A DNA stretch of 64,000 nucleotides, taken from the NCBI RefSeq assembly GCF_023856365.1, contig NW_026042832.1, forward strand, positions 1 through 64,000. Reading direction: 5' to 3'. The stretch comes from Brienomyrus brachyistius. Taxonomy: Eukaryota > Chordata > Actinopteri > Osteoglossiformes > Mormyridae. Shown in pieces: positions 1 to 9,526 of the stretch. The stretch's first letter is position 1. Each line of letters starts with the position of its first letter. The position numbers and the translations under genes are program-made. The notes beneath the pieces were generated by a model. It was not told where the DNA came from. It did no database searches and worked only from the letters and a program-made list of their open reading frames with translations.

Positions 1-1322
1 TACCCGAACCACACGTACATCCACCTCAGAGGCTCAGCCGGGGGCAGCCCATATCATAACATGTGTCAACCTCAGCGGCTGTGACGGCGCACCTTTTGTT
101 GCGGTAGTTTGTACGAGGTTTTACTTTGGGCTCGTCTCAGGGACTCCGCCGATGCCGCCCATTGTCTTACCATGTGAGCGTCTCAGGGACTATGCCCGGT
201 GCCTAGGAACATAGTGTGTACGCCCCTCAGAGGGCAGACCGGTACCTTTCATCAGCATGTGTTGACCTCAGAGGTTAAGTCGGCCCGTAACTGAGCGTGT
301 GCGAACTCCAGAGGTGCGGTTTTGGTATCCACCTAACTTAACTTGGGCAGTCGAGTTTGGGACCCGGATAAAGGGGATTTAACCCAGAGGCTGCAAGATA
401 GTATTTATCACTTTAGTCCTAATCAGGATAGAAGTCCAATCTGGAAAGTTTATAAAGAAGTTAGCAAATCAGACAGTCATGAAGTAATCAAGACAACATT
501 TATTAAACATATTACAATATATAATTATTGACATGTGGCCACATACTTGTAAATACATTTGGACAAATACAATATTAAACAATCACATTCCTCAGCTGAG
601 AGTGCACAAAGTTCTGCGGAAAGTATCTGACTACAGATGGACTTTCACGCAGTTCTCTGTGGGAGCTCTGATTACAGAGTAACTCCCCGAATCCTTCTGA
701 GGCCCTTCCTTAAGTATCCAAACCAGGTGATGGCATGTCTCTGAAGACTGACCAATTTCGGTCAACGGTTAATTTTAGGGGCATTGTTGGCCTTGGTTCT
801 CAAGTCCTCAGCCAATCAGATCACTTTAGGGGGTGGTCGTAATTCCCTTGTTCTGCCATGTGAGAGGCTCTCTCAGTTTGGTGGGTTTAGCCGAAGTTTC
901 TATAGTTCTCTTAGGGAAAACTATACTGCCTTAAATCTGAGTGTATAACACTCGCCGTCTCATGCCTATTCAAACGAGACCAAACATGCGTGTATTTGTC
1001 CCTAACATCTATGTGTGGTGAGTTATCCTATTTCTAGTGGAAAAGGTGTCCTGTGTCTGGGGACTGACAGCTGTTGTTGCTGTGGTTTGACTGTGGAACT
1101 CCGGCCACTCCAGGGGGTGAAAGGTCTTGCTTTTTCTGTATTGCTCCAGTTATTCTCAGGAGCCGGCAGGGCTTTGCCTTCCTTAAAAGGGATGGTTTGA
1201 TGCGTGGAGTCCAATCTTGCCTGGGCCAGTGGATCCTTTTCTTGGAGCTCTGAGATGGACTGATGCAGGCTGATCAGAGTTGGGGCCTGCAGGACCTATA
1301 AGTTTTATGTCCTTACATCAAT
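1..1322. repeat. M2-01 (cut by the left window edge)
   Basis: Right-hand 1.3 kb of an M2 module; position 1 matches 5681 in M2-02. It has one extra C in 'ggtgtcctgtgtc' near 1048, otherwise it matches the other copies by eye. Confidence 0.95.
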
Positions 1323-1347
1323 CTCTAGTTGTGATAGCAGTTGTTTC

Positions 1348-1419
1348 TGGCCACAACCGGGATTCGAACCCCGGTCTCCCGTGTGAAAGGCGGCGATCTT
1401 ACCACTACACTATCCAGCA
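1348..1419 (-). tRNA. tRNA-Glu(TTC)-like sequence, left copy of M1-01
   Basis: Read on the minus strand the 72-mer has an A box (TAGTGTAGTGG, tRNA positions 8-18), anticodon loop CTTTCAC with anticodon TTC, and a B box (GGTTCGAATCC). The anticodon loop, variable region and T arm resemble eukaryotic tRNA-Glu. Against a working tRNA: the acceptor strands TGCTGGA and TTGTGGC barely pair, the T stem (CGGGG/CCCGG) has one mismatch, the anticodon stem keeps three central pairs, and the D arm is one base short of the usual. It could be a pseudogene or a tRNA-derived Pol III promoter. No TTTT run follows on the minus strand for at least 160 nt. Confidence 0.6.
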
Positions 1420-1492
1420 ACTATATAATACAATATATAAAAAATATAATATAAATATAATATAAATATATAAAATATATAAAATATATTTT
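1420..1492. repeat. A/T spacer between tRNA-like copies (representative)
   Basis: 73 bp of almost pure A/T built from TATAAA/ATATAA-type words, with a single C. It recurs in nearly all M1 copies with small length changes (for example 71 bp at 7099-7169 and 64 bp at 18783-18846). It supplies TTTT runs to the minus-strand copy on its right. Confidence 0.9.
1481..1484 (-). terminator. Possible Pol III terminator after right tRNA-like copy (representative)
   Basis: AAAA on plus reads TTTT on minus, starting 9 nt past the 3' end of the right tRNA-like copy, inside the A/T spacer. The same run follows nearly every right copy. It is changed to TGTT after the copies at 42998 and 53416. Confidence 0.4.
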
Positions 1493-1564
1493 TGGCCACA
1501 ACCGGGATTCGAACCCCGGTCTCCCGTGTGAAAGGCGGCGATCTTACCACTACACTATCCAGCA
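1493..1564 (-). tRNA. tRNA-Glu(TTC)-like sequence, right copy of M1-01
   Basis: Same 72-mer as the left copy. On the minus strand it lies upstream of the A/T spacer, so a transcript from it would meet TTTT after about 81 nt. Confidence 0.6.
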
Positions 1565-1576
1565 ACTATATAATAT

Positions 1577-1681
1577 AAGGGAGATTTACGGGAAAATACT
1601 AATACGGGAGGACGGCGGGAAAGAGAAGTAAAATACGGTAGTTTCCCGGCCAAAACGGGAGACTTGACAGCCTGAGATGGC
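1577..1681. mobile_element. GGGA-rich segment resembling a hAT-type transposon end (representative)
   Basis: Repeated ACGGGA words finish in 'gggagacttgacagcc', whose reverse complement starts GGCTGTCAAGTCTCCCG. Ends of this style occur in fish hAT-like non-autonomous elements. I see no partner inverted repeat or target-site duplication, so this may be only a captured end. It is present in every M1 that is complete here. Confidence 0.3.
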
Positions 1682-1740
1682 TGTCTCTGGCCACACCCCC
1701 TACAGTCGGTCCGGCCCCTGGCTTTTCCAGCGTGTTCGCG

Positions 1741-1744
1741 AAAA
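1741..1744 (-). terminator. First TTTT run downstream of the left tRNA-like copy of M1-02
   Basis: Reading left (minus strand) from the left copy at 2318, the first AAAA on plus is here, 574 nt away. A Pol III transcript from a left copy that follows another M1 would therefore cross most of that M1. Confidence 0.25.
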
Positions 1745-2032
1745 CGACTTCATTATTTATCTGATTGATTTATCGACAGACCATCATACTTTTTAGACGT
1801 TATAATAACAACACTCTATTGATCCCCCTCTTACTGTCCATGATACACAATGACGAGACACATGTTCACTAATGACGAGAACTATTCTATTTTTCATGCC
1901 GGGTCCTTCAAATCTTACATTTACAAATCTTGTTCTTGTTCTCTGCTCGTTCCCGTAGATATATATTATTATACGGAGATTTACGGAGTCTTCAAAGACG
2001 GTCCAGCTCAAGGATCACTGTTGCTGTGGTGT

Positions 2033-2046
2033 AGATCAGCTGATCT
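2033..2046. repeat. 14-bp perfect palindrome in M1 (representative)
   Basis: AGATCAGCTGATCT equals its own reverse complement. It recurs in most M1 copies. It is broken by one base in M1-17 (about 29920) and deleted in M1-21 (about 36467). Confidence 0.8.
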
Positions 2047-2317
2047 GTAGTAGTCTTCTACGTACATCTTCTAGTAGACCTTCTGAGGGTACTTCACGCA
2101 TTCTTGGTCGGAGGGTCCAGGTTTCCAGCTTAGCTTATTTCTTATTTCTCAGGTCAGCTGCTCTTGTATTCAGCCTACTAATATATATGGGGCTTGGTAC
2201 CCAATCTCGGAATGTGGGGATGATGATATCTCCCCCCTGACCTGTCGTCCTGGCTCCCCCTTGTCGTAGCAATCGTGTTGTACCTCATCAATCTCTAGTT
2301 GTGATAGCAGTTGTTTC

Positions 2318-2389
2318 TGGCCACAAACGGGATTCGAACCCCGGTCTCCCGTGTGAAAGGCGGCGATCTTACCACTACACTATCCAGCA
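2318..2389 (-). tRNA. tRNA-Glu(TTC)-like, left copy of M1-02
   Basis: Carries C to A at plus 2327 (T-stem 3' strand); rest is consensus. Confidence 0.57.
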
Positions 2390-2462
2390 ACTATATAATA
2401 CAATATATAAAAAATATAATATAAATATAATATAAATATATAAAATATATAAAATATATTTT

Positions 2463-2534
2463 TGGCCACAACCGGGATTCGAACCCCGGTCTCCCGTGTG
2501 AAAGGCGGCGATCTTACCACTACACTATCCAGCA
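2463..2534 (-). tRNA. tRNA-Glu(TTC)-like, right copy of M1-02
   Basis: Consensus by eye, TTTT 9 nt downstream. Confidence 0.58.
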
Positions 2535-3285
2535 ACTATATAATATAAGGGAGATTTACGGGAAAATACTAATACGGGAGGACGGCGGGAAAGAGAAGTA
2601 AAATACGGTAGTTTCCCGGCCAAAACGGGAGACTTGACAGCCTGAGATGGCTATCTCTGGCCACGCCCCCTACAGTCGGTCCGGCCCCTGGCTTTTCCAG
2701 CGTGTTCGCGAAAACGACTTCATTATTTATCTGATTGATTTATCGACAGACCATCATACTTTTTAGACGTTATAATAACAACACTCTATTGATCCCCCTC
2801 TTACTGTCCATGATACACAATGACGAGACACATGTTCACTAATGACGAGAACTATTCTATTTTTCATGCCGGGTCCTTCAAATCTTACATTTACAAATCT
2901 TGTTCTTGTTCTCTGCTCGTTCCCGTAGATATATATTATTATACGGAGATTTACGGAGTCTTCAAAGACGGTCCAGCTCAAGGATCACTGTTGCTGTGGT
3001 GTAGATCAGCTGATCTGTAGTAGTCTTCTACGTACATCTTCTAGTAGACCTTCTGAGGGTACTTCACGCATTCTTGGTCGGAGGGTCCAGGTTTCCAGCT
3101 TAGCTTATTCTTATTTCTCAGGTCAGCTGCTCTTGTATTCAGCCTACTAATATATATGGGCTTGGTACCCAATCTCGGAATGTGGGGATGATGATATCTC
3201 CCCCCTGACCTGTCGTCCTGGCTCCCCCTTGTCGTAGCAATCGTGTTGTACCTCATCAATCTCTAGTTGTGATAGCAGTTGTTTC

Positions 3286-3357
3286 TGGCCACAACCGGGA
3301 TTCGAACCCCGGTCTCCCGTGTGAAAGGCGGCGATCTTACCACTACACTATCCAGCA
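3286..3357 (-). tRNA. tRNA-Glu(TTC)-like, left copy of M1-03
   Basis: Consensus by eye. Confidence 0.58.
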
Positions 3358-3430
3358 ACTATATAATACAATATATAAAAAATATAATATAAATATAATA
3401 TAAATATATAAAATATATAAAATATATTTT

Positions 3431-3502
3431 TGGCCACAACCGGGATTCGAACCCCGGTCTCCCGTGTGAAAGGCGGCGATCTTACCACTACACTATCCAG
3501 CA
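3431..3502 (-). tRNA. tRNA-Glu(TTC)-like, right copy of M1-03
   Basis: Consensus by eye. Confidence 0.58.
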
Positions 3503-4206
3503 ACTATATAATATAAGGGAGATTTACGGGAAAATACTAATACGGGAGGACGGCGCGAAAGAGAAGTAAAATACGGTAGTTTCCCGGCCAAAACGGGAGA
3601 CTTGACAGCCTGAGATGGCTTTTCCAGCGAAAACGACTTCATTATTTATCTGATTGATTTATCGACAGACCATCATACTTTTTAGACGTTATAATAACAA
3701 CACTCTATTGATCCCCCTCTTACTGTCCATGATACACAATGACGAGACACATGTTCACTAATGACGAGAACTATTCTATTTTTCATGCCGGGTCCTTCAA
3801 ATCTTACATTTACAAATCTTGTTCTTGTTCTCTGCTCGTTCCCGTAGATATATATTATTATACGGAGATTTACGGAGTCTTCAAAGACGGTCCAGCTCAA
3901 GGATCACTGTTGCTGTGGTGTAGATCAGCTGATCTGTAGTAGTCTTCTACGTACATCTTCTAGTAGACCTTCTGAGGGTACTTCACGCATTCTTGGTCGG
4001 AGGGTCCAGGTTTCCAGCTTAGCTTATTTCTTATTTCTCAGGTCAGCTGCTCTTGTATTCAGCCTACTAATATATATGGGGCTTGGTACCCAATCTCGGA
4101 ATGTGGGGATGATGATATCTCCCCCCTGACCTGTCGTCCTGGCTCCCCCTTGTCGTAGCAATCGTGTTGTACCTCATCAATCTCTAGTTGTGATAGCAGT
4201 TGTTTC

Positions 4207-4278
4207 TGGCCACAACCGGGATTCGAACCCCGGTCTCCCGTGTGAAAGGCGGCGATCTTACCACTACACTATCCAGCA
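4207..4278 (-). tRNA. tRNA-Glu(TTC)-like, left copy of M1-04
   Basis: Consensus by eye. Confidence 0.58.
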
Positions 4279-4351
4279 ACTATATAATTCAATATATAAA
4301 AAATATAATATAAATATAATATAAATATATAAAATATATAAAATATATTTT

Positions 4352-4423
4352 TGGCCACAACCGGGATTCGAACCCCGGTCTCCCGTGTGAAAGGCGGCGA
4401 TCTTACCACTACACTATCCAGCA
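4352..4423 (-). tRNA. tRNA-Glu(TTC)-like, middle copy of M1-04
   Basis: Consensus; flanked by A/T spacers on both sides, so probably arose by unequal exchange within the doublet. Confidence 0.58.
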
Positions 4424-4485
4424 ACTATATAATACAATATATAAAAAATATAATATAAATATATAAAATATATAAAATATATTTT

Positions 4486-4557
4486 TGGCCACAACCGGGA
4501 TTCGAACCCCGGTCTCCCGTGTGAAAGGCGGCGATCTTACCACTACACTATCCAGCA
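4486..4557 (-). tRNA. tRNA-Glu(TTC)-like, right copy of M1-04
   Basis: Consensus by eye. Confidence 0.58.
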
Positions 4558-5645
4558 ACTATATAATATAAGGGAGATTTACGGGAAAATACTAATACGG
4601 GAGCACGGCGCGAAAGAGAAGTAAAATACGGTAGTTTCCCGGCCAAAACGGGAGACTTGACAGCCTGAGATGGCTTTTCCAGCGAAAACGACTTCATTAT
4701 TTATCTGATTGATTTATCGACAGACCTTAGACGTTATAATAACAACACTCTATTGATCCCCCTCTTACTGTCCATGATACACAATGACGAGACACATGTT
4801 CACTAATGACGAGAACTATTCTATTTTTCATGCCGGGTCCTTCAAATCTTACATTTACAAATCTTGTTCTTGTTCTCTGCTCGTTCCCGTAGATATATAT
4901 TATTATACGGAGATTTACGGAGTCTTCAAAGACAGTCCAGCTCAAGGATCACTGTTGCTGTGGTGTAGATCAGCTGATCTGTAGTAGTCTTCTACGTACA
5001 TCTTCTAGTAGACCTTCTGAGGGTACTTCACGCATTCTTGGTCGGAGGGTCCAGGTTTCCAGCTTAGCTTATTTCTTATTTCTCAGGTCAGCTGCTCTTG
5101 TATTCAGCCTACTAATATATATGGGGCTTGGTACCCAATCTCGGAATGTGGGGATGATGATATCTCCCCCCTGACCTGTCGTCCTGGCTCCCCCTTGTCG
5201 TAGCAATCGTGTTGTACCTCATCAATGTAGGGAGCCGCCCACTGGCCCAATGGCGGAATCCAATGGCGCAGCCGAAGGCTGTGAATGCGTGTTGGTCCTT
5301 CCAAGCGCTCCTGGGAATTACTTACCCTTTTTAATATACAAGATATTCTTTTAGACACACATCTGACTCCATTTTATTAATGACCTTATTTCAGTATATT
5401 GTAGTCATGACGTTTATGTTGTTCGGATTACTTCGGGACTCTCCTTTAGATTACCAACTCTAGTTTACCCCTGACGAAGGAGTCCGCCAGATTCGCCTCA
5501 GCCGACAGGGCGATCCGTGGGCTTGTTCCACAGGGTTTGTCTTAGATGCACGGAAATCGGCACCATTTAAGACAATGTCAGCCTCTGATTATTCGGGTCC
5601 CTCGACCTATATAATTTCCCAAAGGCCCAGTGTCTGCCAATTACT

Positions 5646-6000
5646 GAGCATGTGGGTGCCTCGGAGATTAAGCCGATGTTTACCCGAACCACACGTACAT
5701 CCACCTCAGAGGCTCAGCCGGGGGCAGCCCATATCATAACATGTGTCAACCTCAGCGGCTGTGACGGCGCACCTTTTGTTGCGGTAGTTTGTACGAGGTT
5801 TTACTTTGGGCTCGTCTCAGGGACTCCGCCGATGCCGCCCATTGTCTTACCATGTGAGCGTCTCAGGGACTATGCCCGGTGCCTAGGAACATAGTGTGTA
5901 CGCCCCTCAGAGGGCAGACCGGTACCTTTCATCAGCATGTGTTGACCTCAGAGGTTAAGTCGGCCCGTAACTGAGCGTGTGCGAACTCCAGAGGTGCGGT
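5646..6000. repeat. Degenerate ~45-bp minisatellite inside M2 (representative)
   Basis: Eight diverged units share roughly 'catgtg...CCTCAGAGG.taagcCGg'. The CTCAG core falls at 5660, 5705, 5751, 5816, 5862, 5906, 5947 and about 5987, giving steps of 45, 46, 65, 46, 44, 41 and 40 bp. Units differ a lot from each other within one M2 yet are identical between M2 copies, so this repeat predates amplification of M2. Confidence 0.7.
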
Positions 6001-6212
6001 TTTGGTATCCACCTAACTTAACTTGGGCAGTCGAGTTTGGGACCCGGATAAAGGGGATTTAACCCAGAGGCTGCAAGATAGTATTTATCACTTTAGTCCT
6101 AATCAGGATAGAAGTCCAATCTGGAAAGTTTATAAAGAAGTTAGCAAATCAGACAGTCATGAAGTAATCAAGACAACATTTATTAAACATATTACAATAT
6201 ATAATTATTGAC

Positions 6213-6224
6213 ATGTGGCCACAT
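6213..6224. repeat. 12-bp palindrome in M2 (representative)
   Basis: ATGTGGCCACAT is its own reverse complement and contains an E-box-like CATGTG overlap on its left. Function unknown. Confidence 0.6.
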
Positions 6225-6863
6225 ACTTGTAAATACATTTGGACAAATACAATATTAAACAATCACATTCCTCAGCTGAGAGTGCACAAAGTTCTGCGGA
6301 AAGTATCTGACTACAGATGGACTTTCACGCAGTTCTCTGTGGGAGCTCTGATTACAGAGTAACTCCCCGAATCCTTCTGAGGCCCTTCCTTAAGTATCCA
6401 AACCAGGTGATGGCATGTCTCTGAAGACTGACCAATTTCGGTCAACGGTTAATTTTAGGGGCATTGTTGGCCTTGGTTCTCAAGTCCTCAGCCAATCAGA
6501 TCACTTTAGGGGGTGGTCGTAATTCCCTTGTTCTGCCATGTGAGAGGCTCTCTCAGTTTGGTGGGTTTAGCCGAAGTTTCTATAGTTCTCTTAGGGAAAA
6601 CTATACTGCCTTAAATCTGAGTGTATAACACTCGCCGTCTCATGCCTATTCAAACGAGACCAAACATGCGTGTATTTGTCCCTAACATCTATGTGTGGTG
6701 AGTTATCCTATTTCTAGTGGAAAAGGTGTCTGTGTCTGGGGACTGACAGCTGTTGTTGCTGTGGTTTGACTGTGGAACTCCGGCCACTCCAGGGGGTGAA
6801 AGGTCTTGCTTTTTCTGTATTGCTCCAGTTATTCTCAGGAGCCGGCAGGGCTTTGCCTTCCTT

Positions 6864-6867
6864 AAAA
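6864..6867 (-). terminator. First TTTT run downstream of a left tRNA-like copy that follows M2
   Basis: From the left copy at 7027 reading on minus, the first AAAA on plus is here, 160 nt away, in 'ccttaaaaggg' of M2. The same spacing holds at other M2-to-M1 junctions. Confidence 0.25.
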
Positions 6868-7026
6868 GGGATGGTTTGATGCGTGGAGTCCAATCTTGCC
6901 TGGGCCAGTGGATCCTTTTCTTGGAGCTCTGAGATGGACTGATGCAGGCTGATCAGAGTTGGGGCCTGCAGGACCTATAAGTTTTATGTCCTTACATCAA
7001 TCTCTAGTTGTGATAGCAGTTGTTTC

Positions 7027-7098
7027 TGGCCACAACCGGGATTCGAACCCCGGTCTCCCGTGTGAAAGGCGGCGATCTTACCACTACACTATCCAGCA
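7027..7098 (-). tRNA. tRNA-Glu(TTC)-like, left copy of M1-05
   Basis: Consensus by eye. Confidence 0.58.
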
Positions 7099-7169
7099 AC
7101 TATATAATACAATATATAAAAAATATAATATAAATATATAAAATATATAAAATATATAAAATATATTTT

Positions 7170-7241
7170 TGGCCACAACCGGGATTCGAACCCCGGTCTC
7201 CCGTGTGAAAGGCGGCGATCTTACCACTACACTATCCAGCA
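7170..7241 (-). tRNA. tRNA-Glu(TTC)-like, right copy of M1-05
   Basis: Consensus; spacer to the left copy is 2 bp shorter than usual. Confidence 0.58.
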
Positions 7242-7741
7242 ACTATATAATATAAGGGAGATTTACGGGAAAATACTAATACGGGAGGACGGCGGGAAAG
7301 AGAAGTAAAATACGGTAGTTTCCCGGCCAAAACGGGAGACTTGACAGCCTGAGATGGCTTTTCCAGCGAAAACGACTTCATTATTTATCTGATTGATTTA
7401 TCGACAGACCATCATACTTTTTAGACGTTATAATAACAACACTCTATTGATCCCCCTCTTACTGTCCATGATACACAATGACGAGACACATGTTCACTAA
7501 TGACGAGAACTATTCTATTTTTCATGCCGGGTCCTTCAAATCTTACATTTACAAATCTTGTTCTTGTTCTCTGCTCGTTCCCGTAGATATATATTATTAT
7601 ACGGAGATTTACGGAGTCTTCAAAGACGGTCCAGCTCAAGGATCACTGTTGCTGTGGTGTAGATCAGCTGATCTGTAGTAGTCTTCTACGTACATCTTCT
7701 AGTAGACCTTCTGAGGGTACTTCACGCATTCTTGGTCGCAT

Positions 7742-9284
7742 TCTAGTTTACCCCTGACGAAGGAGTCCGCCAGATTCGCCTCGGCCGACAGGGCGATCCG
7801 TGGGCTTGTTCCACAGGGTTTGTCTTAGATGCACGGAAATCGGCACCATTTAAGACAATGTCAGCCTCTGATTATTCGGGTCCCTCGACCTATATAATTT
7901 CCCAAAGGCCCAGTGTCTGCCAATTACTGAGCATGTGGGTGCCTCGGAGATTAAGCCGATGTTTACCCGAACCACACGTACATCCACCTCAGAGGCTCAG
8001 CCGGGGGCAGCCCATATCATAACATGTGTCAACCTCAGCGGCTGTGACGGCGCACCTTTTGTTGCGGTAGTTTGTACGAGGTTTTACTTTGGGCTCGTCT
8101 CAGGGACTCCGCCGATGCCGCCCATTGTCTTACCATGTGAGCGTCTCAGGGACTATGCCCGGTGCCTAGGAACATAGTGTGTACGCCCCTCAGAGGGCAG
8201 ACCGGTACCTTTCATCAGCATGTGTTGACCTCAGAGGTTAAGTCGGCCCGTAACTGAGCGTGTGCGAACTCCAGAGGTGCGGTTTTGGTATCCACCTAAC
8301 TTAACTTGGGCAGTCGAGTTTGGGACCCGGATAAAGGGGATTTAACCCAGAGGCTGCAAGATAGTATTTATCACTTTAGTCCTAATCAGGATAGAAGTCC
8401 AATCTGGAAAGTTTATAAAGAAGTTAGCAAATCAGACAGTCATGAAGTAATCAAGACAACATTTATTAAACATATTACAATATATAATTATTGACATGTG
8501 GCCACATACTTGTAAATACATTTGGACAAATACAATATTAAACAATCACATTCCTCAGCTGAGAGTGCACAAAGTTCTGCGGAAAGTATCTGACTACAGA
8601 TGGACTTTCACGCAGTTCTCTGTGGGAGCTCTGATTACAGAGTAACTCCCCGAATCCTTCTGAGGCCCTTCCTTAAGTATCCAAACCAGGTGATGGCATG
8701 TCTCTGAAGACTGACCAATTTCGGTCAACGGTTAATTTTAGGGGCATTGTTGGCCTTGGTTCTCAAGTCCTCAGCCAATCAGATCACTTTAGGGGGTGGT
8801 CGTAATTCCCTTGTTCTGCCATGTGAGAGGCTCTCTCAGTTTGGTGGGTTTAGCCGAAGTTTCTATAGTTCTCTTAGGGAAAACTATACTGCCTTAAATC
8901 TGAGTGTATAACACTCGCCGTCTCATGCCTATTCAAACGAGACCAAACATGCGTGTATTTGTCCCTAACATCTATGTGTGGTGAGTTATCCTATTTCTAG
9001 TGGAAAAGGTGTCTGTGTCTGGGGACTGACAGCTGTTGTTGCTGTGGTTTGACTGTGGAACTCCGGCCACTCCAGGGGGTGAAAGGTCTTGCTTTTTCTG
9101 TATTGCTCCAGTTATTCTCAGGAGCCGGCAGGGCTTTGCCTTCCTTAAAAGGGATGGTTTGATGCGTGGAGTCCAATCTTGCCTGGGCCAGTGGATCCTT
9201 TTCTTGGAGCTCTGAGATGGACTGATGCAGGCTGATCAGAGTTGGGGCCTGCAGGACCTATAAGTTTTATGTCCTTACATCAAT
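7742..9284. repeat. M2-03, 5'-truncated
   Basis: Begins at 'tctagtttacccc', so roughly the first 225 bp of M2 are missing. The junction is identical to that of M2-16. Confidence 0.92.
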
Positions 9285-9309
9285 CTCTAGTTGTGATAGC
9301 AGTTGTTTC

Positions 9310-9381
9310 TGGCCACAACCGGGATTCGAACCCCGGTCTCCCGTGTGAAAGGCGGCGATCTTACCACTACACTATCCAGCA
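9310..9381 (-). tRNA. tRNA-Glu(TTC)-like, left copy of M1-06
   Basis: Consensus by eye. Confidence 0.58.
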
Positions 9382-9454
9382 ACTATATAATACAATATAT
9401 AAAAAATATAATATAAATATAATATAAATATATAAAATATATAAAATATATTTT

Positions 9455-9526
9455 TGGCCACAACCGGGATTCGAACCCCGGTCTCCCGTGTGAAAGGCGG
9501 CGATCTTACCACTACACTATCCAGCA
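9455..9526 (-). tRNA. tRNA-Glu(TTC)-like, right copy of M1-06
   Basis: Consensus by eye. Confidence 0.58.

Larger units (their letters stand above)
1323..2292. repeat. M1-01, long form, 970 bp (reference M1)
   Basis: Order on the plus strand: 25-bp leader, left tRNA-Glu-like copy, A/T spacer of 73 bp, right tRNA-Glu-like copy, a GGGA-rich stretch (about 1577-1677), a GC-rich insert found only in long forms, then about 560 bp of mixed sequence that includes a 14-bp palindrome at 2033-2046, ending in CATCAAT. Long forms differ from short forms by 41 bp after 'gatggct' and 8 bp after 'ccagcg', 49 bp in all. Short overlapping ORFs on both strands (66 and 72 codons) recur only because the module recurs; I do not regard them as genes. 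Confidence 0.95.
2293..3260. repeat. M1-02, long form, 968 bp
   Basis: Two single-base deletions (in 'cttattcttatt' near 3109 and 'tatatgggctt' near 3160) and a G-to-A change in 'ggctatctctgg'. Otherwise matches M1-01. Confidence 0.94.
3261..4181. repeat. M1-03, short form, 921 bp (reference short M1)
   Basis: Lacks the 41-bp and 8-bp blocks of the long form and carries 'ggcgcgaaag' where long forms carry 'ggcgggaaag'. Confidence 0.94.
4182..5226. repeat. M1-04, short form with three tRNA-like copies, 1045 bp
   Basis: An extra tRNA-like copy plus a shortened A/T spacer adds 134 bp. A 10-bp deletion sits after 'cgacagacc' near 4726. Only module here with a triplet. Confidence 0.94.
5227..7001. 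repeat. M2-02, 1775 bp (reference M2)
   Basis: First complete M2. Runs from GTAGGGAGCC to CATCAAT. It contains a TATA-like 'cctatataattt' (about 5607), the degenerate ~45-bp repeats (5646-6000), a 12-bp palindrome ATGTGGCCACAT (6213-6224) and a distant extra repeat unit near 6537. It has no tRNA-like copy and no ORF above 84 codons. I do not recognise the sequence; it may be an old transposon or satellite derivative. Confidence 0.93.
7002..7738. repeat. M1-05, short form, right end lost
   Basis: Stops after 'cttggtcg' and joins M2-03 through a short 'cat' filler. Has 'ggcgggaaag' in a short form, so this base is not strictly linked to length type. Confidence 0.92.

Noticed and set aside
1348..1366. 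Retroviral or LTR primer-binding site starting TGG
   Set aside because: The complementary match extends over the whole 72-nt tRNA-like sequence, twice per module, with no LTR, polypurine tract or gag/pol nearby.
1847..1885. Hammerhead-ribozyme-like 'ctaatgacgagaac'
   Set aside because: Only a partial CTGANGA...GAAA-like core; flanking stems do not pair.
1793..2050. Overlapping 72-codon (minus) and 66-codon (plus) ORFs repeated in almost every M1
   Set aside because: They overlap on opposite strands, lack any recognisable domain, and are shared only because the modules are nearly identical. Indels in several copies simply change them.
5652..6211. 80-, 84- and 62-codon ORFs repeated in M2
   Set aside because: The 80-codon ORF lies across the degenerate 45-bp minisatellite, and none has family resemblance. 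Conservation is explained by array homogenisation.
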